A stretch of DNA of 64,000 nt. It comes from Pedobacter yulinensis (GTDB lineage: Bacteria; Bacteroidota; Bacteroidia; Sphingobacteriales; Sphingobacteriaceae). Below are positions 51,578-58,810 of this stretch, piece after piece (the stretch's first letter is position 1; the number at the start of each line of letters is the position of its first letter). The position numbers were made by a program, and so were the translations under genes. The notes below the pieces were generated by a model that was given only the letters and a program-made list of their open reading frames with translations, was not told where the DNA came from and ran no database searches. Location of the stretch: assembly GCF_003029735.1 (NCBI RefSeq), contig NZ_KZ686269.1, positions 310,001 to 374,000 on the forward strand, in the 5' to 3' direction.

Positions 51578-52909
51578 ATGAAAAATGTAATAACAGGAGA
51601 TCTTGAATTTTTTAAGGGCATTGGCCAGATTCAGTTCGAAGGGCCTGAGAGCGATAACCCACTTGCCTTTCGCTGGTACAACGCCGCACAGATGGTAGGA
51701 GGAAAGACCATGGAGGCACATTTCAGGTTTGCCTGTGCATACTGGCATTCCTTTAACGGCAACGGCTCAGATCCTTTCGGTTCAGCAACACACCTCTTTC
51801 CCTGGGATGAGAAAAGCGATCCAATTGCCCGGGCCAAAGATAAAATGGATGCCGCATTTGAATTTATGAGCAAAATGCAGCTGCCGTTTTATTGTTTTCA
51901 TGACGTAGACCTGGTCGATTACACAGATGTGATCTCTGAGAATGAAAAAAGGCTTGAAACCCTGGTCGCCTATGCCCGGGAAAAGCAGTCGGCAAGCGGC
52001 ATCAGGCTGCTCTGGGGAACAGCCAACCTGTTCAGCCACCGCCGCTACATGAACGGGGCGGCAACCAATCCCGATTTTCAGGTACTGGCACACGCCGGCG
52101 CGCAGGTAAAAGCCGCCATCGACGCCACCATTGCCCTGGGCGGTGAAAATTATGTTTTCTGGGGAGGACGCGAAGGATACATGAGCCTGCTCAACACGAA
52201 CATGAAACGTGAACAGGAGCACCTGGCCCGTTTCCTGCATCTGGCTAAAGACTATGCCCGGAAGCAGGGTTTTACAGGAACGTTCTTTATCGAGCCAAAA
52301 CCCTGTGAACCGACCAAACACCAGTACGATTACGATGCAGCCACTGTCATAGCTTTTCTGCAGCAATATGGACTGACGACTGATTTCAAACTCAACCTTG
52401 AAGTAAACCATGCTACACTGGCCGGGCACACCTTCCAGCATGAACTGCAGGTAGCAGCAGACCACGGCCTGCTTGGCTCGATCGATGCCAACCGCGGCGA
52501 TGCGCAGAACGGTTGGGATACCGATCAGTTCCCCAATAACCTCAACGAACTTGTTGAAACCATGCTTGTGATCCTGGAAGCTGGTGGGCTTGGCAGCGGC
52601 GGTGTCAATTTCGATGCAAAGATCAGGCGCAACTCGACAGACCCGGCCGACCTGTTTTATGCGCACATCGGCAGCATGGACCTGTTTGCACGTGCCCTGC
52701 TGGCCGCACACCGCATCCTGGAAACCTCCGAATTCCAGAAAATTCGCGCCGCGCGCTACGCCTCTTTCGATGCGGGCGAGGGTGCAGCCTTTGAAGCCGG
52801 AAAACTAAACCTGGAAGACCTGAGAAACTATGCAGTGCGCATGGGCGAACCTGAAACACGCAGCGGCAGGCAGGAATTTCTGGAAAACCTTGTTAACCGG
52901 TACCTGTAA
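51578..52909 (+). CDS. xylA: Xylose isomerase, class II
   Basis: 443 residues, the long (class II) form with the extra N-terminal segment. Converts D-xylose to D-xylulose; TIM barrel with two divalent metal sites. Motifs: [30 protein letters not shown] (catalytic His), [88 protein letters not shown]; metal-binding Glu, Asp and His residues are all visible. Second gene of the xylBA operon, feeding the pentose phosphate pathway. Confidence 0.97.
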   Translation: MKNVITGDLEFFKGIGQIQFEGPESDNPLAFRWYNAAQMVGGKTMEAHFRFACAYWHSFNGNGSDPFGSATHLFPWDEKSDPIARAKDKMDAAFEFMSKMQLPFYCFHDVDLVDYTDVISENEKRLETLVAYAREKQSASGIRLLWGTANLFSHRRYMNGAATNPDFQVLAHAGAQVKAAIDATIALGGENYVFWGGREGYMSLLNTNMKREQEHLARFLHLAKDYARKQGFTGTFFIEPKPCEPTKHQYDYDAATVIAFLQQYGLTTDFKLNLEVNHATLAGHTFQHELQVAADHGLLGSIDANRGDAQNGWDTDQFPNNLNELVETMLVILEAGGLGSGGVNFDAKIRRNSTDPADLFYAHIGSMDLFARALLAAHRILETSEFQKIRAARYASFDAGEGAAFEAGKLNLEDLRNYAVRMGEPETRSGRQEFLENLVNRYL

Positions 52910-52955
52910 AAAAAAGCAGCCGTGCGGAGCTGGCAGAAGCACACTGAGCGCCAGC

Positions 52956-53342
52956 TTACAGCAGCGGAATGCTGCCTGAATTGCGGTAATATTCAATTTT
53001 GGAAAGAAACATGACGGCCATCTTTTCGCCCCGCCATTTTGCTTCCTGTGCCTTAGCGCCCGCAAAGTAGCTGTCGACCGTCGCCGACCATAAGCTTAGC
53101 CAGCGATCAAAGTGTAACTGGTTTACCGGCATGTTGGCATGCGGAGGAAATGGCCTGCCGTTATAGGTGTATTCGTCAAGCAGTACTGTTTGCCAGAAAC
53201 GGTACATTTTTTCCAGGTGCACCTGCCAGTCGCCAACGCGCCCGTTAAAAATCGGACCGATGAGGTCATCTTCCTGTACCTTGCCATAAAACGTATTGAC
53301 CAGGTTCCGGATGTCTTCGATGCTTTCGATGTCTTTGTTCAT
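52956..53342 (-). CDS. Group III truncated haemoglobin
   Basis: 128 residues from ATG 53342 (MNKDIESIEDIRNLVNTFYGKVQ); the longer frame to 53456 is a run-through. Truncated-globin pattern: DDLIGPIFNGRVGDWQVHLEKMYRFWQTVLLDEYTYNGRPFPPHANMPVNQLHFDRWLSLWSATVDSYFAG. The His of LHFDRW is at the expected proximal haem position. Cytosolic; family members bind O2 or NO, with roles in NO detoxification suggested. Convergent with xylA and divergent from arsR; the ArsR promoter/operator is about 140 bp upstream of its start, so shared control is possible but unproven. Confidence 0.9.
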   Translation of the reverse strand: MNKDIESIEDIRNLVNTFYGKVQEDDLIGPIFNGRVGDWQVHLEKMYRFWQTVLLDEYTYNGRPFPPHANMPVNQLHFDRWLSLWSATVDSYFAGAKAQEAKWRGEKMAVMFLSKIEYYRNSGSIPLL

Positions 53343-53449
53343 GGAATTACAGCTTAATCCAAAGGTAGGAAATTGCCGGCGGCGACCAGACAGCTCGTGC
53401 CACCGCTCTGTCAGGAAACAACCGCAAATTATCCGCTTGCAAGAAATTT

Positions 53450-53477
53450 TTGACAAAATGCTTTTTATTAATATTTA
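53450..53477 (+). promoter_or_regulatory. arsR promoter
   Basis: TTGACA (53450-53455), 16-nt spacer, TATTTA (53472-53477). The palindromic operator at 53478 begins at the next base, so a repressor bound there would block polymerase. Confidence 0.55.
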
Positions 53478-53493
53478 ATCGTAATATTGCGAT
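53478..53493. promoter_or_regulatory. ArsR operator 1
   Basis: Palindrome ATCGTAATATTGCGAT, 14 of 16 bases symmetric, 13 bp before the arsR ATG. Almost identical to operator 2 at 53860; shared form ATCGYAATATTGCRAT. Confidence 0.75.
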
Positions 53494-53506
53494 ATAAAAT
53501 AGAAAA

Positions 53507-53839
53507 ATGGGCGCTACGCGAACGGAACTCTTTACGAAGGCACAAAACGAAATGGCCCTGATGGCAAAAGCCATCGCGCACCCCGCCCGCATCGCCATCC
53601 TGCAGCACCTGGTTGCAAAAAATGCATGTGTGTGTGGTGATCTGGTCGATGAACTGGGCCTGGCGCAGGCAACGATTTCCCAGCACCTGAAGGAGTTAAA
53701 AAATGCAGGCATCATTCAGGGTACGGTAGAGGGAGCACGCGTATGTTACTGCATTGATCCAAATGTCTGGAACGAATACCAGACCTTGTTCAACAACTTC
53801 TTTCGCCGGGTAGACCTGAGCGGAGATGCATGCTGCTAG
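53507..53839 (+). CDS. arsR: ArsR-family metalloregulatory repressor
   Basis: 110 residues; winged helix-turn-helix: MAKAIAHPARIAILQHLVAKNACVCGDLVDELGLAQATISQHLKELKNAGIIQGTVEGARVCYCID. The Cys41-x-Cys43 pair at the start of the sensing helix and extra cysteines in VCYC and the terminal ACC are plausible As(III)-binding residues. Upstream of arsM by 48 bp, with matching palindromes before both genes, so it most likely represses its own gene and arsM until arsenite binds. Confidence 0.9.
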   Translation: MGATRTELFTKAQNEMALMAKAIAHPARIAILQHLVAKNACVCGDLVDELGLAQATISQHLKELKNAGIIQGTVEGARVCYCIDPNVWNEYQTLFNNFFRRVDLSGDACC

Positions 53840-53859
53840 CCTTTTTTTTTAATTAAGTA

Positions 53860-53875
53860 ATCGCAATATTGCAAT
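53860..53875. promoter_or_regulatory. ArsR operator 2
   Basis: ATCGCAATATTGCAAT with a perfect 10-bp centre (GCAATATTGC), between arsR and arsM, 12 bp before the arsM ATG. It follows a T9 run at 53842-53850. A second operator inside the operon suggests arsM has separate control. Confidence 0.75.
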
Positions 53876-53887
53876 AATACGATCAGA

Positions 53888-54736
53888 ATGGATATGAAAA
53901 CCGAAGAACAAATGAAAGAAATGGTCAGGCTTAAATACGCCGAGATCGCTTTGCAGGAAAAATCTGACAACGCCGCCTCGTGCTGCGGGGCTGGCGGCTG
54001 CTCTACCGAGGTGTACAACATCATGACCGACGACTACACCGGGCTATCTGGTTACAACGCTGAGGCTGACCTGGGACTGGGCTGCGGTTTGCCAACGGCT
54101 TTTGCCCGCATTAAACCAGGCGACGTTGTGATCGATCTTGGCAGCGGGGCGGGGAATGATGCCTTCGTAGCACGTGCCGAAACCGGGGCAGCGGGCAAAG
54201 TCATTGGTGTTGATTTTACACCAGCCATGATCGAAAAGGCGCGTGCCAACGCAGAAAAACTGGGTTACCACAACGTTGAATTCCGGGAGGGCGATATTGA
54301 GAACCTGCCTGTCGGTGCCAGCACGGCCAATGTAGTGATCAGTAACTGTGTATTAAACCTGGTGCCGAACAAAGCGGCGGTGATTCGGGAAATTTACCGG
54401 GTGCTCAAACCTGGGGGGCATTTCAGTATTTCAGATATCGTATTGACAGGCGAACTTCCTGAAGCCATACAGCAGGCTGCCGAAATGTACGCAGGCTGCG
54501 TGTCGGGCGCTATTCAAAAAGAAAACTATCTGGAACAGATTAGCCAGAATGGGTTTCAAGCCATTACGATTCAAAAACAAAAAGCCATACACATCCCTGA
54601 TGACATCCTGTCAAATTACCTGGACCAGCAGGAGATCGCTGCCTTCAGGTCGGGAGCAACCGGGATTCTAAGCATAACTGTTTATGGTGAAAAGCCGGAA
54701 ACTGTACCTGCTTGCGCGGGCCAGGGCTGCTGTTAA
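53888..54736 (+). CDS. arsM: Arsenite S-adenosylmethionine methyltransferase
   Basis: 282 residues, cytosolic; methylates As(III) to methylated, partly volatile arsenicals. SAM-binding motif VIDLGSGAGNDAFVAR and VIGVDFTPAMIEKA. The four conserved cysteine positions of ArsM are present: Cys32/33 (ASCCGAGGC), Cys66 (GLGCGLP), Cys154 (ISNCVLNL) and Cys204 (YAGCVSGA). The C-terminus ends AGQGCC, extra cysteines also seen in other bacterial ArsM. Start MDMK follows the operator by 12 bp. No arsenate reductase or ArsB efflux pump is in the window. Confidence 0.95.
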   Translation: MDMKTEEQMKEMVRLKYAEIALQEKSDNAASCCGAGGCSTEVYNIMTDDYTGLSGYNAEADLGLGCGLPTAFARIKPGDVVIDLGSGAGNDAFVARAETGAAGKVIGVDFTPAMIEKARANAEKLGYHNVEFREGDIENLPVGASTANVVISNCVLNLVPNKAAVIREIYRVLKPGGHFSISDIVLTGELPEAIQQAAEMYAGCVSGAIQKENYLEQISQNGFQAITIQKQKAIHIPDDILSNYLDQQEIAAFRSGATGILSITVYGEKPETVPACAGQGCC

Positions 54737-54763
54737 CAAGGGCTGGACGAAACAACAGAAATC

Positions 54764-55531
54764 ATGATCAGAATTGCGCTGTTTTCAGATATTCACGCCA
54801 ACTTACCGGCACTTGAAGCCTTTTTTGCCGATGTTGAACGCCGGCAACCTGATATGATGTACTGCCTGGGCGACCTGGTGGGTTACAACATCTGGCCCAA
54901 CGAAGTAATTGATGAGCTGCGCCGCCGCCGCATCCCTACCTTAGCAGGCAATTACGACTATGGGGTTGGGCGGGCACTTTCCGATTGCGGCTGCGCGTAT
55001 AAGACCGCTGAAGAAAAGGGTATGGGTGAGCGGTCTGTAGCTTTTACGAATGGTCTTGTCGATGCGGCACGGCGCGACTACCTGCGCGGATTGCCCGCGC
55101 ACATCCGCCTGGAATTTCCGCATGACCAGGGTGTACTTAACCTGCTGCTTGTACACGGAAGCCCGCGAAGGACCAATGAGTACCTGTTTGAAGACCGCGA
55201 GGAAAAAAGTATGGTCCGGATCATAGAGCAAGCCGGGGCAGATGTCTTGTGTTTTGGCCATACCCACCGGCCCTTTCACCGCAAGATGCGCTCTGACGCG
55301 GACTCTCGGGTGTTGCATGCTATCAATACCGGTTCTGTCGGCAAACCAAAGGACGGCGATCCGCGCGGATCATACGTGATGCTGACCATTGATCCGCATC
55401 GGCTGGCGGGGCATGGGGGCGTCGAGGCCGAAATAGTCCGCTTTACATATGATGTGGAGCGGGCAGCCGGCGCGATCGAGCAGAGCGTTCTTCCCCGGCC
55501 GTTTGCCGACATGCTGAGGCTGGGCCGTTAA
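54764..55531 (+). CDS. Calcineurin-like metallophosphoesterase
   Basis: 255 residues, cytosolic. Metal-binding motifs in order: IALFSDIHANLPALEAF (D-x-H), YCLGDLVGYN (G-D), LAGNYDYG (G-N-x-D, with Asn), LLVHGSPRR (H-G) and CFGHTHRPF (G-H-x-H). All metal ligands are present, so an active phosphodiesterase or phosphatase of the YfcE/predicted phosphoesterase type is expected. It starts 27 bp after arsM and may be part of the arsenic operon; a role in arsenic metabolism is only suggested by position. Confidence 0.88.
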   Translation: MIRIALFSDIHANLPALEAFFADVERRQPDMMYCLGDLVGYNIWPNEVIDELRRRRIPTLAGNYDYGVGRALSDCGCAYKTAEEKGMGERSVAFTNGLVDAARRDYLRGLPAHIRLEFPHDQGVLNLLLVHGSPRRTNEYLFEDREEKSMVRIIEQAGADVLCFGHTHRPFHRKMRSDADSRVLHAINTGSVGKPKDGDPRGSYVMLTIDPHRLAGHGGVEAEIVRFTYDVERAAGAIEQSVLPRPFADMLRLGR

Positions 55532-55673
55532 GCCGAGAATCCAGGAAAGTAAACCGGCAATTTTACGGGTCTTAGGGGTAAGATACGCGTTTTTTGGCAG
55601 GCCGAAACCTTTTGCCGCGGGCGCGGTTCTTCCTGTGGTTATCACTTCAGGTAACCGCCAAAACAGATCAACC

Positions 55674-56114
55674 ATGGAAAACCAGGAAAATGAGCAGGCA
55701 GTTCCTTCGTCAGGAGACGAAAGGAATTTAGATGACGCTTCGATGGCAATGGACGGACCGCTGCGCTCGGGCGAGCAACAGCAGGGGGCCGACAACCTCG
55801 ACGAAACCGACCCTGGGGCAAGTGCTTCGGCCGGCGGTTATGGAAACGACCTTGATACCGATGCCGCGCATGAAGACGAAGAGGCGGGCGACGAATCTTT
55901 CGATACCGACCCTTCTGAAGATGAAGAGCTTGGTACCGATGAAGAGTTGGGTGCCGGCGAAGAGCTTGATACCGACGAAGAATCGGCCGGAGACCTTACA
56001 GAAGATGACGATGAAGCCATCGGGGATGACCTTTCCGGCGGGGGAGACGAAGAGCTTCCTGACGGGAATGGCCTGACGCCGAGGCCCGGCGCTGACGAAG
56101 GGCGCGCATTTTAA
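55674..56114 (+). CDS. Very acidic low-complexity protein
   Basis: 146 residues from ATG 55674 (MENQENEQAVPSSGD). Almost entirely Asp, Glu, Gly, Ser, Ala and Thr, with no hydrophobic core, so probably intrinsically disordered. It contains hexapeptide repeats of the form D-E-E-L-G-T (see the repeat entry). No family recognised; no signal peptide. It might bind cations or a basic partner (pure inference). A good terminator follows at 56129, which supports it being a real transcription unit. Confidence 0.65.
   Translation: MENQENEQAVPSSGDERNLDDASMAMDGPLRSGEQQQGADNLDETDPGASASAGGYGNDLDTDAAHEDEEAGDESFDTDPSEDEELGTDEELGAGEELDTDEESAGDLTEDDDEAIGDDLSGGGDEELPDGNGLTPRPGADEGRAF
55920..55991 (+). repeat. 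18-bp imperfect tandem repeat, four copies
   Basis: Units at 55920-55937, 55938-55955, 55956-55973 and 55974-55991, e.g. GATGAAGAGCTTGGTACC, coding DEELGT, DEELGA, GEELDT, DEESAG within the acidic protein. Confidence 0.8.
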
Positions 56115-56128
56115 ACTCACATAACAAG

Positions 56129-56153
56129 AGCCGGACACGATCCGGCTTTTTTT
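56129..56153 (+). terminator. Rho-independent terminator after the acidic-protein gene
   Basis: Stem AGCCGGA (56129-56135) / TCCGGCT (56141-56147), loop CACGA, then T-run to 56153. It begins 14 bp after the stop. Confidence 0.88.
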
Positions 56154-56294
56154 ATTCGGTCTGCCGCTCACCGCAGTCGCCTAACATTCCCTGCGCAGCA
56201 GCGTCGTACGGGCAAATCGAACCATGAAAGGCGTACTTGCTGTCGTTTTGCTGCTGTTTTGCGTCCCTACCTCAGGCAGGAGATCGCTTCCGGC

Positions 56295-56483
56295 CTATTG
56301 CCCGCCGCCGGTTGCGCTCGTACCTTCAGCAGGGTCTGCATCAGCTGTCTTTCGTCTTTTTGTCGCTGCCTGTTCCCTGAGAATTTTTGCCGCTGCCGGC
56401 GTTGTTCCGCTGTTGACGGGTTGCGCCTTTGGTGCTTTTGCCAAGGTTTCCGGTGCTGACTTTGGTGCTTTTGACATGGTCAT
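56295..56483 (-). CDS. Possible small Ala/Lys-rich protein
   Basis: 62 residues, MTMSKAPKSAPETLAKAPKAQP..., hydrophilic with repeated KAPK units, ending at a TAG at 56295. Its start is preceded on the minus strand by an AT-rich stretch (TTTAAGAAATTAA) typical of Bacteroidota translation starts. The opposite strand also has an open frame (56224-56487, 87 codons) with a leader-like start; only one can be real, and the minus frame has the more even codon use. The rest of the 56154-56570 interval shows nothing else. Confidence 0.4.
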   Translation of the reverse strand: MTMSKAPKSAPETLAKAPKAQPVNSGTTPAAAKILREQAATKRRKTADADPAEGTSATGGGQ

Positions 56484-56570
56484 TTAATTTCTTAAATCAT
56501 TAACCCGTTTTTACGCTTAAAGTTTGCGGCTGCTGCTGACGATCATCCCGGGACAAGCTCAGTACCAGCG

Positions 56571-56978
56571 TCAGGACCTGCTCTGCTCCCCAACTTCTGC
56601 AAGCATGTCCAGGAGGTCTTTTTCAGTAATGGGCTTCACAAAAAACTGCGAAACCTCTTTGTATCCGCGGGCACGTTCGTGGTCTGCCTCGTCTATTGAG
56701 GAACTGACAATATATACAGTAATCTTTTTGTTGATCTTAAACTTGGTAAACTCGTCCAGGAACTGCCATCCGTCTAGAACAGGCATATTCAGGTCGAGCA
56801 GGATCACCGATGGCAGGATTTCGGGCGATTCAAGAATCGGGTGGAGGTATTTCAGGGCTTCAAGGCCGTTCTTGAAAACAAGTAAGGTGTCGCTGAACGA
56901 CAGGAGTTTCATTTTTTTTGACAACAGGTAGGTAAAAATCTGATCGTCGTCAATGATACAGGCAATATCTAATCGCAT
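56571..56978 (-). CDS. Single-domain response regulator (CheY-like)
   Basis: 135 residues consisting only of a receiver domain. Acidic pocket IIDDDQ (about 9-13), phospho-acceptor Asp62 in VILLDLNMPVLDGWQFL, switch Ser/Thr at about 92-94 (YIVSSSID), Lys115 in FFVKPIT. No output domain, so it acts through protein contacts or as a phosphorelay carrier. It lies 6 bp after the kinase stop, which makes the kinase at 56985 its partner. Confidence 0.93.
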   Translation of the reverse strand: MRLDIACIIDDDQIFTYLLSKKMKLLSFSDTLLVFKNGLEALKYLHPILESPEILPSVILLDLNMPVLDGWQFLDEFTKFKINKKITVYIVSSSIDEADHERARGYKEVSQFFVKPITEKDLLDMLAEVGEQSRS

Positions 56979-56984
56979 ATGGTT

Positions 56985-58418
56985 TTATCGGTGTGTAAAT
57001 TCAAGGGTGAACGTGGTGCCCTGGCCGGGAACGCTTTCTACGAATACTTTTCCGTCCATGGCTTCAACCTGGTTTTTGACCAGGAAAAGACCCATACCCC
57101 GCGCATCGTCATTTCCGTGGAATGTTTTGTACATGCCGAACAGTTTTTTGCCATGCAGGTTCAAATCAATCCCGCTGCCGTTGTCGGTTATACGCAGCGT
57201 AGTTTTGTCGCTTGCAGTGTCTGCAGCTATGTTTACTTGCAGGCTGCGTTCAGCATCGCGGTAACGGATGCTGTTGCTGATCAGGTTAACCAGGATGCTT
57301 TCCAGGTACGCGGGGTTCAGCAACAGTTCGAGGTCAGGGTTTACAGCCAGTGTGATGCTTGCCTCTGCTTGTATAATGGATGCCGAAAGAATGGTCAGCA
57401 CGCGATCTATTTCACGTTTCAGATTAAGCGCCTGCCGGTTAGAAAAGCCCGTGTCATTTATCTTAACAACCTCGTTCAGGTGAAACAGGGTGTCCAGCAG
57501 GTTTCCTGCATTCTGGCTCAGCATGCCCAGTAAGGCCTCTTTTTCGAGTGGGTCACGTTCCTCGATGACCATGTCTGACAGCATCTTTATATTGCCGGTA
57601 TGTGAACGCAGATTATGCGAAACGATGTGTGCAAAATTGAGCAGGCGTTCGTTCTGTTTTTTGATTGTTTCGGTGTTTTTTTTTCGCTCAGTAATGTCTT
57701 TGATCTGGGAAATAAAATAGAGCGGTTTGCCAGCCTGGTCGCGGACGGCCGAAACTTTCAGCAGCGCCCAGATCACATGGCCGTCTTTGTGAAAATAACG
57801 CTTCTCCATTTCATACCAGTCCAGGTTGTTTGCGATCAGTTGCTGCATCTGGATGAGATCAGCCTGCAGATCTTCAGGGTGTGTAAGTTCCTGGAACGTT
57901 CGCTGTAGCAATTCGGCCTCGGTAAAACCCATCAGCTGGCAGAGGCTGTGGTTGGCCTGGAGCCATTCGCCCTGCAGGGATACCAGCGCCATGCCGATCG
58001 GCGCATGGTTAAACGCCTGGAAAAAGCGGGCTTCCCGGTCTTCATAACGGTGGCGCATGCTCACGATTTCGCTGATGTCGCGCAAGGTGCCATATATTCT
58101 CGTGCAACGGCCGTTTTCAAGACGCGCGCCGGCATGCAGCTGGACATGCTTGGAATTGCCGCTGGCGGTAACAAGCTCAGCCTCGATGCTCTGCGGCTGA
58201 CCGGTTCTCATGGCCTCGTCAAGCACTCTTCTGATCTCCCCCGGATTGCGGTACAGCAACAGCACTTCTTCAAGGCTGATTGCACTGCCATCTTTTAGTT
58301 CAAGTATTTCGCCGATGATGCTGTTCCAGTGTACCTCTCCGGTTACCAGGTTCCTTTCCCAGATGCCGAGTTTAGCCAACGGGGCAACCAGTTGATAAAG
58401 TTCCAATTGGGTGTGCAT
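56985..58418 (-). CDS. Sensor histidine kinase, PAS-PAS-HisKA-HATPase
   Basis: 477 residues, cytosolic. PAS1 about 12-118 (LAKLGIWERNLVTGEVHWNS) with PAC TLRDISE, PAS2 about 130-246 (APIGMALVSLQGEWLQANHSLCQLMG, PAC ISQIKDITERK). HisKA-like domain with His268 in FAHIVSHNLRSHTGNI, the SHNLRSH variant common in Bacteroidota PAS kinases. HATPase_c with LVNLISNSIRYRD, DNGSGIDL and GMGLFLVKN. Forms a two-gene operon with the following receiver protein. Promoter at 58525. Confidence 0.92.
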   Translation of the reverse strand: MHTQLELYQLVAPLAKLGIWERNLVTGEVHWNSIIGEILELKDGSAISLEEVLLLYRNPGEIRRVLDEAMRTGQPQSIEAELVTASGNSKHVQLHAGARLENGRCTRIYGTLRDISEIVSMRHRYEDREARFFQAFNHAPIGMALVSLQGEWLQANHSLCQLMGFTEAELLQRTFQELTHPEDLQADLIQMQQLIANNLDWYEMEKRYFHKDGHVIWALLKVSAVRDQAGKPLYFISQIKDITERKKNTETIKKQNERLLNFAHIVSHNLRSHTGNIKMLSDMVIEERDPLEKEALLGMLSQNAGNLLDTLFHLNEVVKINDTGFSNRQALNLKREIDRVLTILSASIIQAEASITLAVNPDLELLLNPAYLESILVNLISNSIRYRDAERSLQVNIAADTASDKTTLRITDNGSGIDLNLHGKKLFGMYKTFHGNDDARGMGLFLVKNQVEAMDGKVFVESVPGQGTTFTLEFTHR

Positions 58419-58810
58419 GCGTTAATTCAGATTGTATTAATTTTAACTGAGCGTGTTAGTTGCCCCATCTTTGTATATCGTTAAACGTTCGGGGACTTTC
58501 TTTTTCGCGGCGGGAGTGAGTGCGCAAAGGTAATATTTTTATAGATACACCAACTACTTTTTATTAAGCCTGTTGCCCGGTTCGTGGCAGCCGGCGGCTG
58601 CAGGCAGATTATTGATCGCAATCAGTTCTTTTTCTGACCAGGCGCGGAAAATCAGGCCGTTTTCTTTGCATCTTGCATGACCTGATGGCTGGGAAATTTT
58701 CAGCCCGCGCGAACAAAGCGGGCAAGTCAATCGTTCGGAAGACAGGCACGGACTCTATGTAAAGGGCGGCACGTTGAGAACGCCGGCCAAGTCCGCAGGC
58801 TGGCTGCCGG
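58419..58810. other. Divergent intergenic region before pta
   Basis: Contains the leftward kinase promoter (58525-58553). On the plus strand CATCTTTG at 58466-58473 is a near match to the -7 consensus. The stretch 58570-58810 shows no gene, only short unsupported frames. Confidence 0.45.
58525..58553 (-). promoter_or_regulatory. Bacteroidota promoter for the kinase/response-regulator pair
   Basis: On the minus strand TTG (58553-58551), 18-nt spacer, TACCTTTG (58532-58525), an exact TAnnTTTG. The predicted leader is about 100 nt. Confidence 0.6.

Noticed and set aside
56224..56487. 87-codon plus-strand frame with a leader-like start
   Set aside because: Overlaps the more plausible minus-strand frame; after the leader the composition has no domain features.
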